Assembly: GCA_902784565.1 (NCBI GenBank) | Contig: CACZVE010000004.1 | Span: 1 to 64,000 of the forward strand | Source of the DNA: an uncultured Prevotellaceae bacterium | Lineage (GTDB): Bacteria > Bacteroidota > Bacteroidia > Bacteroidales > Bacteroidaceae | Direction: 5' to 3' | DNA: 64,000 nt | Shown here: positions 34,706 to 42,438 of the stretch, piece by piece | Numbering within the stretch: the stretch's first letter is position 1 | Layout of the letters: each line of letters starts with the position of its first letter | Made by a program: the position numbers and the translations under genes | The notes under the pieces: generated by a model | The model's database searches: none | What the model saw: the letters and a program-made list of their open reading frames with translations, nothing else | What the model was told of the DNA's origin: nothing

Positions 34706-34816
34706 AAACATCAAGAGCAGTCACTCATAAGAGTGGACTCGCCAACCGAGCATTAGGAGCCACGGTGGTCAGTACGATGTGGAAGATTAGTATTCACTTC
34801 AAAAACATCCTAATTT
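34706..34816 (+). promoter_or_regulatory. Structured 5' leader, possible translational switch
   Basis: The predicted leader contains an AGTCACTC/GAGTGGACT stem with one bulge, a CTCG/CGAG hairpin, and ATTAGG (34752-34757), which is complementary to CCTAAT (34809-34814) two bases before the ATG. Pairing of the last two would cover the initiation region. It matches no riboswitch class that I recognise. Confidence 0.4.
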
Positions 34817-35104
34817 ATGGAAGAAATCAGTAGTAACAACAAAGACTACCAGACACATGTCTATTATCTTAAGTTTGCGCTCCAATTTGCAGACTATCAA
34901 GTCGACGAATTAGTCGACTCTTTCAATCACGAAGTCAATAACAAAGGCTGGGTAGGAATGCGTGCCTATCATGACCGTGCTCTTATCGACGAATTTATAC
35001 GTCGTGGCATTGATGTTTCGTGTGTACATAATGGTCACTCGACTTGGTTCAATCACCACGTCAGATACAATATTTTCGAGAACAAACTCGAAACGATTGA
35101 CTAA
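34817..35104 (+). CDS. Small conserved-looking protein of unknown function
   Basis: A 95-residue acidic protein without signal peptide or membrane segment, rich in histidine, aspartate and aromatic residues (DYQTHVYYLKFALQF, HNGHSTWFNHHVRYN). I do not recognise a family. It is a real gene: it has a good promoter, a long structured leader and a strong terminator right after the stop (35128-35161). It sits between a YhcG-type nuclease and a Vsr/restriction/methyltransferase group, so a role in defence or its control is possible but unproven. Confidence 0.65.
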   Translation: MEEISSNNKDYQTHVYYLKFALQFADYQVDELVDSFNHEVNNKGWVGMRAYHDRALIDEFIRRGIDVSCVHNGHSTWFNHHVRYNIFENKLETID

Positions 35105-35127
35105 AGTTTCACTCTATCATTAACAAC

Positions 35128-35161
35128 TCCGCCTTTGCAGTCTGCTCTTTGCAAAGGCGGA
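35128..35161. terminator. Strong bidirectional terminator
   Basis: TCCGCCTTTGCA (35128-35139) and TGCAAAGGCGGA (35150-35161) form a perfect 12-bp stem with a 10-base loop, followed by TGTTTTTA on the + strand. It lies 24 bases after the stop at 35104 and 6 bases past the convergent vsr stop. Confidence 0.85.
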
Positions 35162-35167
35162 ATGTTT

Positions 35168-35665
35168 TTAGATTCTCTTTTCTTCTTGTTCAGGACTAAA
35201 GATAGTGGCTGCTTTATGGTCTTGCAGCCAGATATGGTTGAGGGTAAAGGAAATCGACTCTAGTGTGCTGACTCTTCGCTTGGGTGTTAATTCGCATTCC
35301 CATACTGTAATACAATGCCATCCCATTTCTGCTAACTTACTTTGCTCTTTCTTGTCACGTTCCTTGTTCCTGCGTATTTTTGCTATCCAAAAATCACGAT
35401 TCAAATTTGGTAATCTACAGCATTGTGAACTCTCCATTTTGTCGATTTCTACAAGGTGTCCATGCCAGAAGCATCCGTTTACAAAGATACATGTTCTGTA
35501 TTTCCTTAGAACAAGGTCTGGATGACCAGGCAACCGTTTATGATTTAATCTATATCTGAATCCTCTCATCCAAAGCCCTTTACGCACAATCATCTCTGGC
35601 CTTGTGTCTTTTGACTTGACAAATGCCATGTTATTCTGTTGATTTGTAGGATTGATCTTATTCAT
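35168..35665 (-). CDS. vsr: Very-short-patch repair endonuclease (Vsr)
   Basis: A 165-residue endonuclease. MAFVKSKDTRPEMIVRKGL and LNHKRLPGHPDLVL carry the PD-(D/E)XK-like core, including the catalytic aspartate; CIFVNGCFWHGH holds the conserved zinc-site cysteine and histidines. Vsr nicks next to T:G mismatches that arise when 5-methylcytosine deaminates, so it protects the sites of the neighbouring methyltransferase. ATG 35629 (MAFVKS) is a possible alternative start. It lies 3 bases after the restriction endonuclease stop. Confidence 0.92.
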   Translation of the reverse strand: MNKINPTNQQNNMAFVKSKDTRPEMIVRKGLWMRGFRYRLNHKRLPGHPDLVLRKYRTCIFVNGCFWHGHLVEIDKMESSQCCRLPNLNRDFWIAKIRRNKERDKKEQSKLAEMGWHCITVWECELTPKRRVSTLESISFTLNHIWLQDHKAATIFSPEQEEKRI

Positions 35666-35668
35666 TTC

Positions 35669-36799
35669 CTATCTCCCTGAAAAAGTAAAATCGGGCTTAT
35701 CTTCTATCCATTTTTTCAAAGGAACTTTTGCTGTATCTGCGTATTTCAAACAGATGTTTAGCCAGTTCTCATATAGATTTCCTCCTTTTAGTAATTGCGG
35801 ATTATAATCTTCAATCAACATATTTAATTCTTTTGTCGGATACGTCAACTGGGAACGGATTTCTTCTGCGAATTTGACAATCCTTGCAAAGACTTGAGCT
35901 GCTTGTGGATTAATCGCTTCTCCATTGACATGAGTTATTTTCCCACCTGCAGAATAGAAATCACGGATATTGGGAACGATAACTTGATTGTATGAACAAA
36001 GCCATAAGGTTGTCTGATTGTATTTGGTTTGACTCTGTTTGGGACTTAAAGCTTCTGGAAATAATATCATGCACTTTGCTTGCAAATCTTTTTTTTCGTC
36101 ATCACTTAAACTATTCCAAAGCCTGATGTTAAATGATTGGGAAGAATCAACATTTTCTGAGGTTATCCACCAAGGCATTTCTAACTTATGTTCCATAATA
36201 GCTTTGTCTCGATAGTAACGCCTAACCTGTTCGATGGCATTGCCTGATGTTCTTAATGATTCATAAGTTGTTCTCATTTTGGCAAAAATTGTCTCTTGTT
36301 GGGTCAACTCCATATTAATTAGGTATCGAGGAGAATGAGTAACAGCAATTTCGCTTAAACAATCTTGATACGGCCGCAATTTGAATTCTGGCGGGTTGCC
36401 TCCTAATTTGCCAAATAGCATATAGATATTTTCAACAGTTGCATTTCGAGTTGATTCAACAATACTACTTCCTATAGATGTCCATTTGTCATCTTTAGTT
36501 GATTTTACCTCTACACCACAATAATTGGTTGCCATGATATCTGGGAAACTATGTCCTGAGACCAAAGTAATATCCTCTGGCCTAAAAGGTGTCATCGGAG
36601 CTACTTCCTTAAGCAGATCTCTTGTTACTTCTTCAAGTCTTGATGGTGATAAACCTTTATATAGACTTGGATTATTATGAGAGCGTTTGTTAAATTCTTT
36701 TTCTGACAATGCCATAAATTCTGCAAACGCTTTGCTTACAGAGTGTATATCACGTTTATGTATGGCAACTAAGTTCTCGTCTCTATTACTCATCTCCAA
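35669..36799 (-). CDS. Type II restriction endonuclease (PD-(D/E)XK)
   Basis: A 376-residue protein whose catalytic core is probably SFPDIMATNYCGVEVKSTKDD (residues about 84-104): the aspartate of PD, then E-x-K with 10 residues between. RLEEVTRDLLKEVAPMTPFR before it is helical. The rest has no domain that I recognise, as is usual for type II enzymes. Overlap of 14 bases with the methyltransferase and the adjacent vsr identify it as the nuclease of the system. The recognition site cannot be read from sequence. It is AT-rich. Confidence 0.8.
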   Translation of the reverse strand: MEMSNRDENLVAIHKRDIHSVSKAFAEFMALSEKEFNKRSHNNPSLYKGLSPSRLEEVTRDLLKEVAPMTPFRPEDITLVSGHSFPDIMATNYCGVEVKSTKDDKWTSIGSSIVESTRNATVENIYMLFGKLGGNPPEFKLRPYQDCLSEIAVTHSPRYLINMELTQQETIFAKMRTTYESLRTSGNAIEQVRRYYRDKAIMEHKLEMPWWITSENVDSSQSFNIRLWNSLSDDEKKDLQAKCMILFPEALSPKQSQTKYNQTTLWLCSYNQVIVPNIRDFYSAGGKITHVNGEAINPQAAQVFARIVKFAEEIRSQLTYPTKELNMLIEDYNPQLLKGGNLYENWLNICLKYADTAKVPLKKWIEDKPDFTFSGR

Positions 36800-38153
36800 A
36801 GTATTTAGGCCATAATTCTTGTAATCTCATAGCAATATGATAAGCTAAAACAGGGGGTACGGCATTGCCGATAATCTTGTAGGCTCCAGAAGAACTGACG
36901 TGATAGCCATTACCATATGCCTTCTTGATTACAAAATGATAATCTGGAGGGAATGTTTGTATCAGCGCACACTCTCTTGGCGTTAATCTCCTTTCTTTCA
37001 AACCAGCCTTTAGTTCCTCAACGTGCTTACCGCCATGTTCAGCAGAGAGACGTCGAAACTCAATATTTCCATGATGCTCAGAACGGATGGTTGGCCCCAG
37101 CCCGTCAAGTTTTATCTCTACTTGTCCTTGGCTACCATTGGAAAGAAATTTCGCTTTTGAGTAAACCCTTTGTGACTCATCAAGTGATTCTTCTGGTTCA
37201 TCAAGGTCTTTCAAAACATCATATGTCGTAACCATAGGAAGTAGTCTTTCGTCCTTAATAGATCCTGCGTGTGTTGGTTTAGGATACGGATTATAATCAT
37301 CTGGCACAATATCAGATTCCAATGCCTTAAGTGCCTCAGTTTTCAATGCATCTCGTCTAATCCCAATAAAGATAACACGTTCTCTTGATTCTGGTACCCC
37401 ATAGTTACCCGCATGAAGAACTTGCGGAGACAACACTATATAGCCGTTCCCGTCTGCACTGGCAAAGTCCTGTTGGATAATATTCTTTACGTCTCCCAAA
37501 TTAACAAGTCCTTTCACATTTTCTGCAATGAATACCTTCGGGTGTACAATATCAATCACTTGCTTCATCCAGAAATATAGTTTACCTCTGCTTTCTTCCG
37601 TTGGCTTGTTGTCTGCACGGTTCTTTCCCCAATCATCCTTATGTGAGTAAAATCCTTGTCGCTTACCTGCTACGCTAAAGTCTTGACACGGGAAGCCACC
37701 CGTTACGATATCGATGTCTTTAGGAAATATGTCAGCACCTTGCTGATGCATCTTTACTAATTCTACTATGCTTGCGTTATGATAGATATTCTCGCTATAG
37801 CCAAAACGACTCATATATACAGTCCAAGCCTTTTCTGCCTCAGGTAGTATGTCATTTGCAAAGACTGTTTGGAACTGTGTCTTCTTTAAAAACACCCAAT
37901 TATCATCATCCATCTGATGGTCAATGTAAGGACTATTTTCTGCAAATGATTTCTTGTTTGCACAAAATTGACCCTCAAATCCTAAATCCATGCCACCACA
38001 TCCAGAGAACAAAGAGAGTAGTCTGAGCTTTTTGTCTTTATGCAATGGCTCATCTTCAAAGGGAATAGGTATTACCGATTCTTCAACTTTGTCTATTTGA
38101 TCATCTACACTAAAAGATTTTAGTCCTTTGTCGCTATACAGAGTCTCGCTCAT
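36786..38153 (-). CDS. DNA (cytosine-5) methyltransferase of the restriction-modification system
   Basis: 455 residues from ATG 38153 (MSETLYSDK). The open frame reaches 38270, but that extra stretch reads through strong hairpins and does not look like protein. Motif I LLSLFSGCGGMDLGFE, motif IV TGGFPCQDFSVAG with the catalytic cysteine, motif VI AENVKGL, motif VIII ESRERVIFIGIRRD and motif X KIIGNAVPPVLA are all present, so it should be active. It protects the host from the endonuclease encoded immediately downstream. The leader contains two stem-loops (38164-38216 and 38228-38325) and no obvious TAnnTTTG box. Confidence 0.92.
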   Translation of the reverse strand: MSETLYSDKGLKSFSVDDQIDKVEESVIPIPFEDEPLHKDKKLRLLSLFSGCGGMDLGFEGQFCANKKSFAENSPYIDHQMDDDNWVFLKKTQFQTVFANDILPEAEKAWTVYMSRFGYSENIYHNASIVELVKMHQQGADIFPKDIDIVTGGFPCQDFSVAGKRQGFYSHKDDWGKNRADNKPTEESRGKLYFWMKQVIDIVHPKVFIAENVKGLVNLGDVKNIIQQDFASADGNGYIVLSPQVLHAGNYGVPESRERVIFIGIRRDALKTEALKALESDIVPDDYNPYPKPTHAGSIKDERLLPMVTTYDVLKDLDEPEESLDESQRVYSKAKFLSNGSQGQVEIKLDGLGPTIRSEHHGNIEFRRLSAEHGGKHVEELKAGLKERRLTPRECALIQTFPPDYHFVIKKAYGNGYHVSSSGAYKIIGNAVPPVLAYHIAMRLQELWPKYFGDE

Positions 38154-38163
38154 ATCGTTTTTT

Positions 38164-38325
38164 GACACGAAAAGCCCCTTACACCTTTGAAGGAAAGCGC
38201 AAGGGGCTGTCGTGCCCAAAAGAAGCGACTGGAAACGCTGCAAGAAAAGCATAACTAGTCCCTCACGCAATTCCGTGCGAGTCCATTACGTCTTTTCTGC
38301 TTCTTGCGTCAGTTAGATTTCCAGT
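38164..38325 (-). promoter_or_regulatory. Structured leader of the methyltransferase gene (candidate attenuator)
   Basis: On the reverse strand the first stem-loop pairs ACTGGAAA/TTTCCAGT and GCAAGAA/TTCTTGC (plus-strand arms 38228-38246 and 38301-38325). The second pairs AGCCCCTT with AAGGGGCT (38173-38180, 38201-38208), extended by CACGA/TCGTG, and is followed by TTTT. The second ends about 20 bases before the ATG at 38153, where it could stop transcription or block ribosomes. Confidence 0.4.
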
Positions 38326-38454
38326 TCTCTTTTTTCAGAAGCGAAATGATGCTCGTCAGTATGGTTTAGTCAGTTTCTCTTTACTGTCTTCTTATTCTTT
38401 TGTTCTGACAAGCACCCAAAAGTCAGATTGATTATACCATGTTGATAACTACAA

Positions 38455-38789
38455 ACAAAAAACGTGGATGCTTAACTTCCGCCCGTTTGCTATTCGAGGT
38501 CTTAGGAAACCTATGGTGGTAAACAGACAGAGTAAACACCCACGCTGGAGAATATAGTACACCCATAAAGTGTGCTAGTGAGGACATGGTTAGCCCTCGC
38601 AGCACACTACGGAGAGTATATATTACACCCCGTGGAGTTACATCTGCATTTGCCTTGACCACCATTCAAAAGTTCCTAAGTTTCGAACAGCCAAAAACAA
38701 AGCGTCAGTAACGCCTTTCAATATGTAGTGCTCCACCTATCGGCTCCATCCTCCTCAAAGGACATCACGGCCATCTGGCAGATAGCAGG
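38455..38789 (-). ncRNA. Rod-shaped candidate non-coding RNA (6S-like or Bacteroidales-specific)
   Basis: A promoter box TAAATTTG (38792-38799, reverse) would start a transcript near 38788. Complementary arms nest in order over 307 bases: CGTGGATG/CATCACG (38463-38470, 38763-38769), GCTATTCGA/TCGAACAGC (38489, 38683), CTTAGGAA/TTCCTAAG (38501, 38673), GGTGGT/ACCACC (38515, 38658), CCACG/CGTGG (38540, 38631) and AGTGTGCT/AGCACACT (38569, 38601). A run of six T on the reverse strand follows the closing stem (38457-38462), as in a terminator. The long rod with a central open region resembles 6S RNA in form; it could also be the Bacteroidales-1 type. A 77-codon frame on the same strand (38432-38665) is judged spurious. 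Confidence 0.55.
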
Positions 38790-38791
38790 TG

Positions 38792-38799
38792 CAAATTTA
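38792..38799 (-). promoter_or_regulatory. -7 promoter box of the candidate ncRNA
   Basis: Reverse-strand TAAATTTG followed by CACC, at the base of the predicted rod structure. Confidence 0.5.
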
Positions 38800-38893
38800 C
38801 AAAAAGAATCCGAAATAATAAAAGAAATATAGGAAAAACTACTTGTATTTGTTGCTTTTTGGGAATTCAATAGGAGATATAAAGCAATTTGTG

Positions 38894-39760
38894 GTTTAAT
38901 CATCGTACAAGACAGCTGTACCAGCGGTACAAGGCTTCTGTACTGCCAGTACAGAGCCTTTATACTGGCTGTACAAAGCACCTGTACCCCCCAGTGTAAA
39001 CCATCCCGAGGCCGGAATTATATGCCCTGAATCTGGGACAAAGCATTTTATAGTTTGAAAAACTTGCCTTAAAACTGGGAGAAGATATTCCGAGGTCGGA
39101 ATGTTTTGCCCTAGAATTGAGGCATGTTTTCCTGTGGTCGGTATTTCTTCACCCAAAAACTGGGTCAGACTTTTCCGGGGTCGGAATATCTTGCCTCAGA
39201 TCTGAGGGATATTATCCCGAGGTCGGCTTTTCTTGCCTTAGATTCAAGGCATATTTCTCCGGGGTCGGGTTTTCTTCACCCAGAATCGGGACACGTTTTA
39301 CCGAGGTCGGAATACCTTCTCCCAGTTTTGGGGCTGAGTTTTATAGGTTCAAAATGACATGTCCCAAATCCATGACAGACCATCCAAAAACTTGAAAAAC
39401 CAGCCTCGAATCCGGGACAGACCTATGCACATAGGGCAGAAATCTGCCTCAGATCCGGGAGACATTAATGCACGGGGTGCAGAAACATGCCTCAGATTCA
39501 GGGCAGATTTATGCACGGGGGGTAGAAACATGCCTCAGATTCAGGGCAGATTTATGCACGGGGGGTAGAAACATGCCTCAGATTCAGGGGATAATTATGC
39601 ACTGGGGGCAGAAACCCGCCTCAGATTCAGGGCATATCTATGCACGGTGTGCAGAAACGTGTCTCAGATTCAAGGCATACTTATGCACGGTGTGCAGAAA
39701 CGTGCCCCAGATTTCAGGCAGATGAATGGAATTCCAAAATGGTCTGTCTGGAACCTGAGG
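38894..39760. repeat. Array of about 40 short palindromes at 21-22-bp spacing
   Basis: The region is a run of imperfect palindromes whose centres are 21-22 bp apart. The first four or five have GTAC-containing arms, for example CTGTACTGCCAGTACAG (38938-38954). From 39003 two types alternate, giving a 42-43-bp double unit: type A such as CCTCAGATCTGAGG (39194-39207) or TGCCTTAGATTCAAGGCA (39234-39251), and type B either TTCCGAGGTCGGAA (39088-39101) or TGCACGGTGTGCA (39641-39653). Across units both arms change together, so the palindrome rather than the sequence is conserved. GGTCGG recurs at 39094, 39136, 39179, 39221, 39263 and 39305. GCCTCAG-type starts recur every 43 bp from 39446 to 39704. 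No coding gene is supported. Confidence 0.8.
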
Positions 39761-39783
39761 CAATATAATGCAGGTATGGAAAG

Positions 39784-41760
39784 TTAGAATTTCCAGCGGA
39801 TTTGGAGGTCGAGATCGGACTGGGAGGAATGGTTGATTTGCTGATAACTGCTGCCAATGGTGGAGCGGTCAAAATAGTTGGTGATGCCTAACTTTGCCGT
39901 TAGCATCAGATGGGAACCGATATTGACCCTTGCCATAAACCAGTAACGGATACCCTCACCACTAAACTGGGTGATAGAATAAGAATAGAGCGGTCCGAGT
40001 TCATATAGATAAACACGACTGTCGTAACTATCTGTATGAAACCAGCCCAGACCACCATTCAGACGCAGCCAATGATAGGTGAATCCTAATGTCTCACTGA
40101 CCATCAGCCCCTTCTCATGCTCCTTGAAAGAAGTAAAGCCAAAATCAATCTGCGTTCTGCTGCTCCATACAGAACTATACTCCGCACTGACCCTGCCCCG
40201 ATGCTCCGTCCTCGTAACCAATGCTGTCTTGTCGTCGTTGTCTTTTTGTCGGATACGGAGCCGGTAGCGTCCTCCGAAGGTCCAACGCTTTTTGATATAA
40301 GACACTTGCAGCAACTGGTCCCATGAGTGAGATGACTGCGAGATCTGATACTTGGCCCAAGGGAAATAGGCATAGTCCGTATAAGCCATCAGTTTCCACG
40401 ACGGCGAGGGTTGCCAGGTGGCACCAATATAGATACCACTCTCGTTCTGGACATTCCCCCCGTCACTGTAACTGTTGGCATAGAGCGAGGTGTAGCGGTA
40501 GGAGTAAAAGCGGTAGAGTGCCATCAGACTCCACTCGCTGCCGAGTTGCAGACTCAGACTGTTGATGGTGGCCAAAGCCCCGTCTCGGTTGAGGGCTGTC
40601 TCGCCATTCACAGAGAAACGGTGATGTACATAGCCATAGTCGGCACTCATGTTCATGAAGTCATAGCCCTGTGCATAGTGCTGACGGTAGAGAGTAGCGG
40701 TATTGGGTTTCAGTTCACGATTCAGGTGCGTGCCAACCAGATTGAATCCCGCATGATAGCCATTGGCCTGGTAGCGGACATTTCCACCGAAGGTCGTATT
40801 CTTCAGGTTGTTCTTCTTCTCCATCTCCGTCTCCGTACGGTGATATCCTGTGGTGAGGATGGTGGCTGCCGTACCGTCCTTATTGAGTGTCGCATCCATC
40901 GCACGATAGGAGATAAAACCTGTCGCCGTCAGTCCTTTGGTGATATTCACCGTAGCCGCAGCCCCTTGCAGATAACCATCTGACGAACGGGAGGAATGGG
41001 CACGGAGGGTACTCGTCGGACGACCCATGTTTTGTAACATCGATACCTTGCCAAGACCGAAACTGTTGTTAAGAATCAGTCCCATTCCCATCGACACACG
41101 GTAGTTGCCTAATATCAGCGTTTCGATCCGACGCCACCGGTTCAATTGCAGATAGACGGAATAATAGTCGTAGCCCATCCGGTTCTTGCCTCCGAAGAAT
41201 GGTTCTCCCGCATCCTGCGACCCCACGATACCAGCCTTCAACTGGTCACCATACGTCGTCTGGTATTTCAGCCAATGTCTGTACGGATAACCCTGATAGG
41301 CTCCTGCATCCCCCTTCCGTTCATAGAAAGGAATACGCCCTGTTGCCATCAGTTCGTGATGAAAGTAATTGGCCTTTCCGGATGATTCCTGAATATCCGG
41401 ATTATCCAGAACTATCACAAAATAGGTAAGCAACCTCCGCCTACTATCATCGAGCGAACGGATCATCCTTAACTCCGCCAACGATTTCATCGGTCCGTAA
41501 CGATAGAGAAACTCTACCATCTCCTCTACCTGCTGCGCCGAAAGAAAAGGCAACTGCTCCAACTGTTCCCGCGTCGCCCGATTGATATCCAGCGGATGCT
41601 GTTCCAGTTCACAGAGCAGGTCATAGGTGTCTTCCCATGCCGCACTGCCTGCATCCTCTGCCGTCATCACTTCATGAAAATACTGCTCCCACGGGTGCAC
41701 CGTCTGAGCACTGATCCCCATACAAAGAACCAGTACTCCACAGAAAAAGAACTTTTTCAT
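39784..41760 (-). CDS. Outer-membrane barrel-like protein with N-terminal helix-hairpin-helix domain
   Basis: A 658-residue exported protein. Residues 1-18 are a signal peptide ending ISA. Residues about 50-115 form ComEA-like helix-hairpin-helix repeats (LDINRATREQLEQLPFLSAQQVEEMVEF, YRYGPMKSLAELRMI). From about 140 on, alternating amphipathic strands rich in Y, G and R run to a C-terminal DLDLQIRWKF, typical of an outer-membrane barrel. HhH domains usually contact DNA, so a barrel with a periplasmic HhH domain could be involved in DNA passage; that is inference. It overlaps the ORF6N gene upstream by 4 bases. Confidence 0.75.
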   Translation of the reverse strand: MKKFFFCGVLVLCMGISAQTVHPWEQYFHEVMTAEDAGSAAWEDTYDLLCELEQHPLDINRATREQLEQLPFLSAQQVEEMVEFLYRYGPMKSLAELRMIRSLDDSRRRLLTYFVIVLDNPDIQESSGKANYFHHELMATGRIPFYERKGDAGAYQGYPYRHWLKYQTTYGDQLKAGIVGSQDAGEPFFGGKNRMGYDYYSVYLQLNRWRRIETLILGNYRVSMGMGLILNNSFGLGKVSMLQNMGRPTSTLRAHSSRSSDGYLQGAAATVNITKGLTATGFISYRAMDATLNKDGTAATILTTGYHRTETEMEKKNNLKNTTFGGNVRYQANGYHAGFNLVGTHLNRELKPNTATLYRQHYAQGYDFMNMSADYGYVHHRFSVNGETALNRDGALATINSLSLQLGSEWSLMALYRFYSYRYTSLYANSYSDGGNVQNESGIYIGATWQPSPSWKLMAYTDYAYFPWAKYQISQSSHSWDQLLQVSYIKKRWTFGGRYRLRIRQKDNDDKTALVTRTEHRGRVSAEYSSVWSSRTQIDFGFTSFKEHEKGLMVSETLGFTYHWLRLNGGLGWFHTDSYDSRVYLYELGPLYSYSITQFSGEGIRYWFMARVNIGSHLMLTAKLGITNYFDRSTIGSSYQQINHSSQSDLDLQIRWKF

Positions 41761-42311
41761 TTTTTAGTTCTCTTGACCGTGTGCTTGAATTTTATTGCCA
41801 TTAGATTCAACTCTATGGAGGATTCTGTTTCTAGTGTATCAGCCTCATCCACGATAAGATCAGACAACAACTCCCCTGTACGTTGAATAAGCCCTTTCTG
41901 TTTCTGACTATCCGTCTCTTTATGAATGGCTTCAATATTGCGGGCTATTTCCTTTGCCTTAGCAAAGGTCTCTATGATGGAAAATGTCGTTTCTCTAGCC
42001 TTTTTACTTTTCAGAATAGTTGCTATCATATATAAACCCCGCTCGGTGAAGGCTCTCGGTTCCACTGGTGATTTGTCAAGATTTCCTAAGCGGTCGAAAT
42101 TTTCGACCACATACTGTTTTTCAGATGGTTGCAAACGAAAGCAATATTTTTCAGGAAACTTTTCATCATTATTTTTTACCGCCTCATTTACTCTTTTGGT
42201 TTCTACGCCATATACATAGGCGACATCTCTGTCCAACATTACTTTTTGATTTCTCAAAACAATCAGTCTCTTTTCAATCTCCTGAGGAGTAATTGCATGA
42301 TTATCTTCCAT
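41757..42311 (-). CDS. ORF6N-domain protein
   Basis: A 184-residue cytoplasmic protein. Residues about 10-95 form the ORF6N domain (VLRNQKVMLDRDVAYVYGVETKRVNEAVKNN, FRLQPSEKQYVV, AFTERGLYMIATILKSKKA), which is related to phage anti-repressor and KilA-N proteins and is likely to bind DNA. The C-terminal third is helical and charged. It is common as a single gene in Bacteroidetes genomes; its role is unknown. Its promoter box is at 42351-42358, and the HhH outer-membrane gene follows with a 4-base overlap. Confidence 0.85.
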   Translation of the reverse strand: MEDNHAITPQEIEKRLIVLRNQKVMLDRDVAYVYGVETKRVNEAVKNNDEKFPEKYCFRLQPSEKQYVVENFDRLGNLDKSPVEPRAFTERGLYMIATILKSKKARETTFSIIETFAKAKEIARNIEAIHKETDSQKQKGLIQRTGELLSDLIVDEADTLETESSIELNLMAIKFKHTVKRTKK

Positions 42312-42350
42312 AATATTCGCTTTATGTTTAACATTTTGTTAATGACGATG

Positions 42351-42358
42351 CAAAGGTA
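42351..42358 (-). promoter_or_regulatory. -7 promoter box of the ORF6N-HhH operon
   Basis: Reverse-strand TACCTTTG followed by CATCG, 39 bases before the ATG at 42311. Confidence 0.6.
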
Positions 42359-42422
42359 GTACATTATTTTGAAATTAATGCAAAAAGTAGGACTTTTTTT
42401 CTGCCTATTCAAAAAAACTATG

Positions 42423-42430
42423 TACTTTTG
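42423..42430 (+). promoter_or_regulatory. -7 promoter box of the DUF4294 gene
   Basis: TACTTTTG followed by CACCC, only 8 bases before the ATG at 42439, so the mRNA is almost leaderless. Confidence 0.65.
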
Positions 42431-42438
42431 CACCCAAA

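Larger units (their letters stand above)
34511..34816. other. 306-bp divergent intergenic region
   Basis: It holds the YhcG promoter (34599-34606, reverse) and the promoter of the small gene at 34817 (box 34692-34699), followed by a structured leader of about 110 bases. No other gene is visible. Confidence 0.5.

Noticed and set aside
38154..38270. N-terminal extension of the methyltransferase
   Set aside because: The extra 39 codons run through two strong hairpins, and the translated sequence does not resemble a methyltransferase N-terminus; ATG 38153 is preferred.
38432..38665. 77-residue protein on the reverse strand
   Set aside because: It lies entirely within the nested complementary arms of the candidate ncRNA, and its base pattern is explained by pairing rather than by codons.
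39124..39725. Open reading frames across the palindrome array (for example 39117-39395 and 39468-39725)
   Set aside because: They are open only because the repeated unit lacks stops; the 43-bp period changes the frame each unit, and no promoter or start context supports them.
39003..39760. CRISPR array
   Set aside because: Units are contiguous 42-43-bp double palindromes without unique spacers, they vary in sequence, and no cas gene is present.
33395..42311. Prophage or integrative element suggested by ORF6N and restriction genes
   Set aside because: No integrase, structural phage gene, transfer gene, tRNA target or flanking direct repeat was found.
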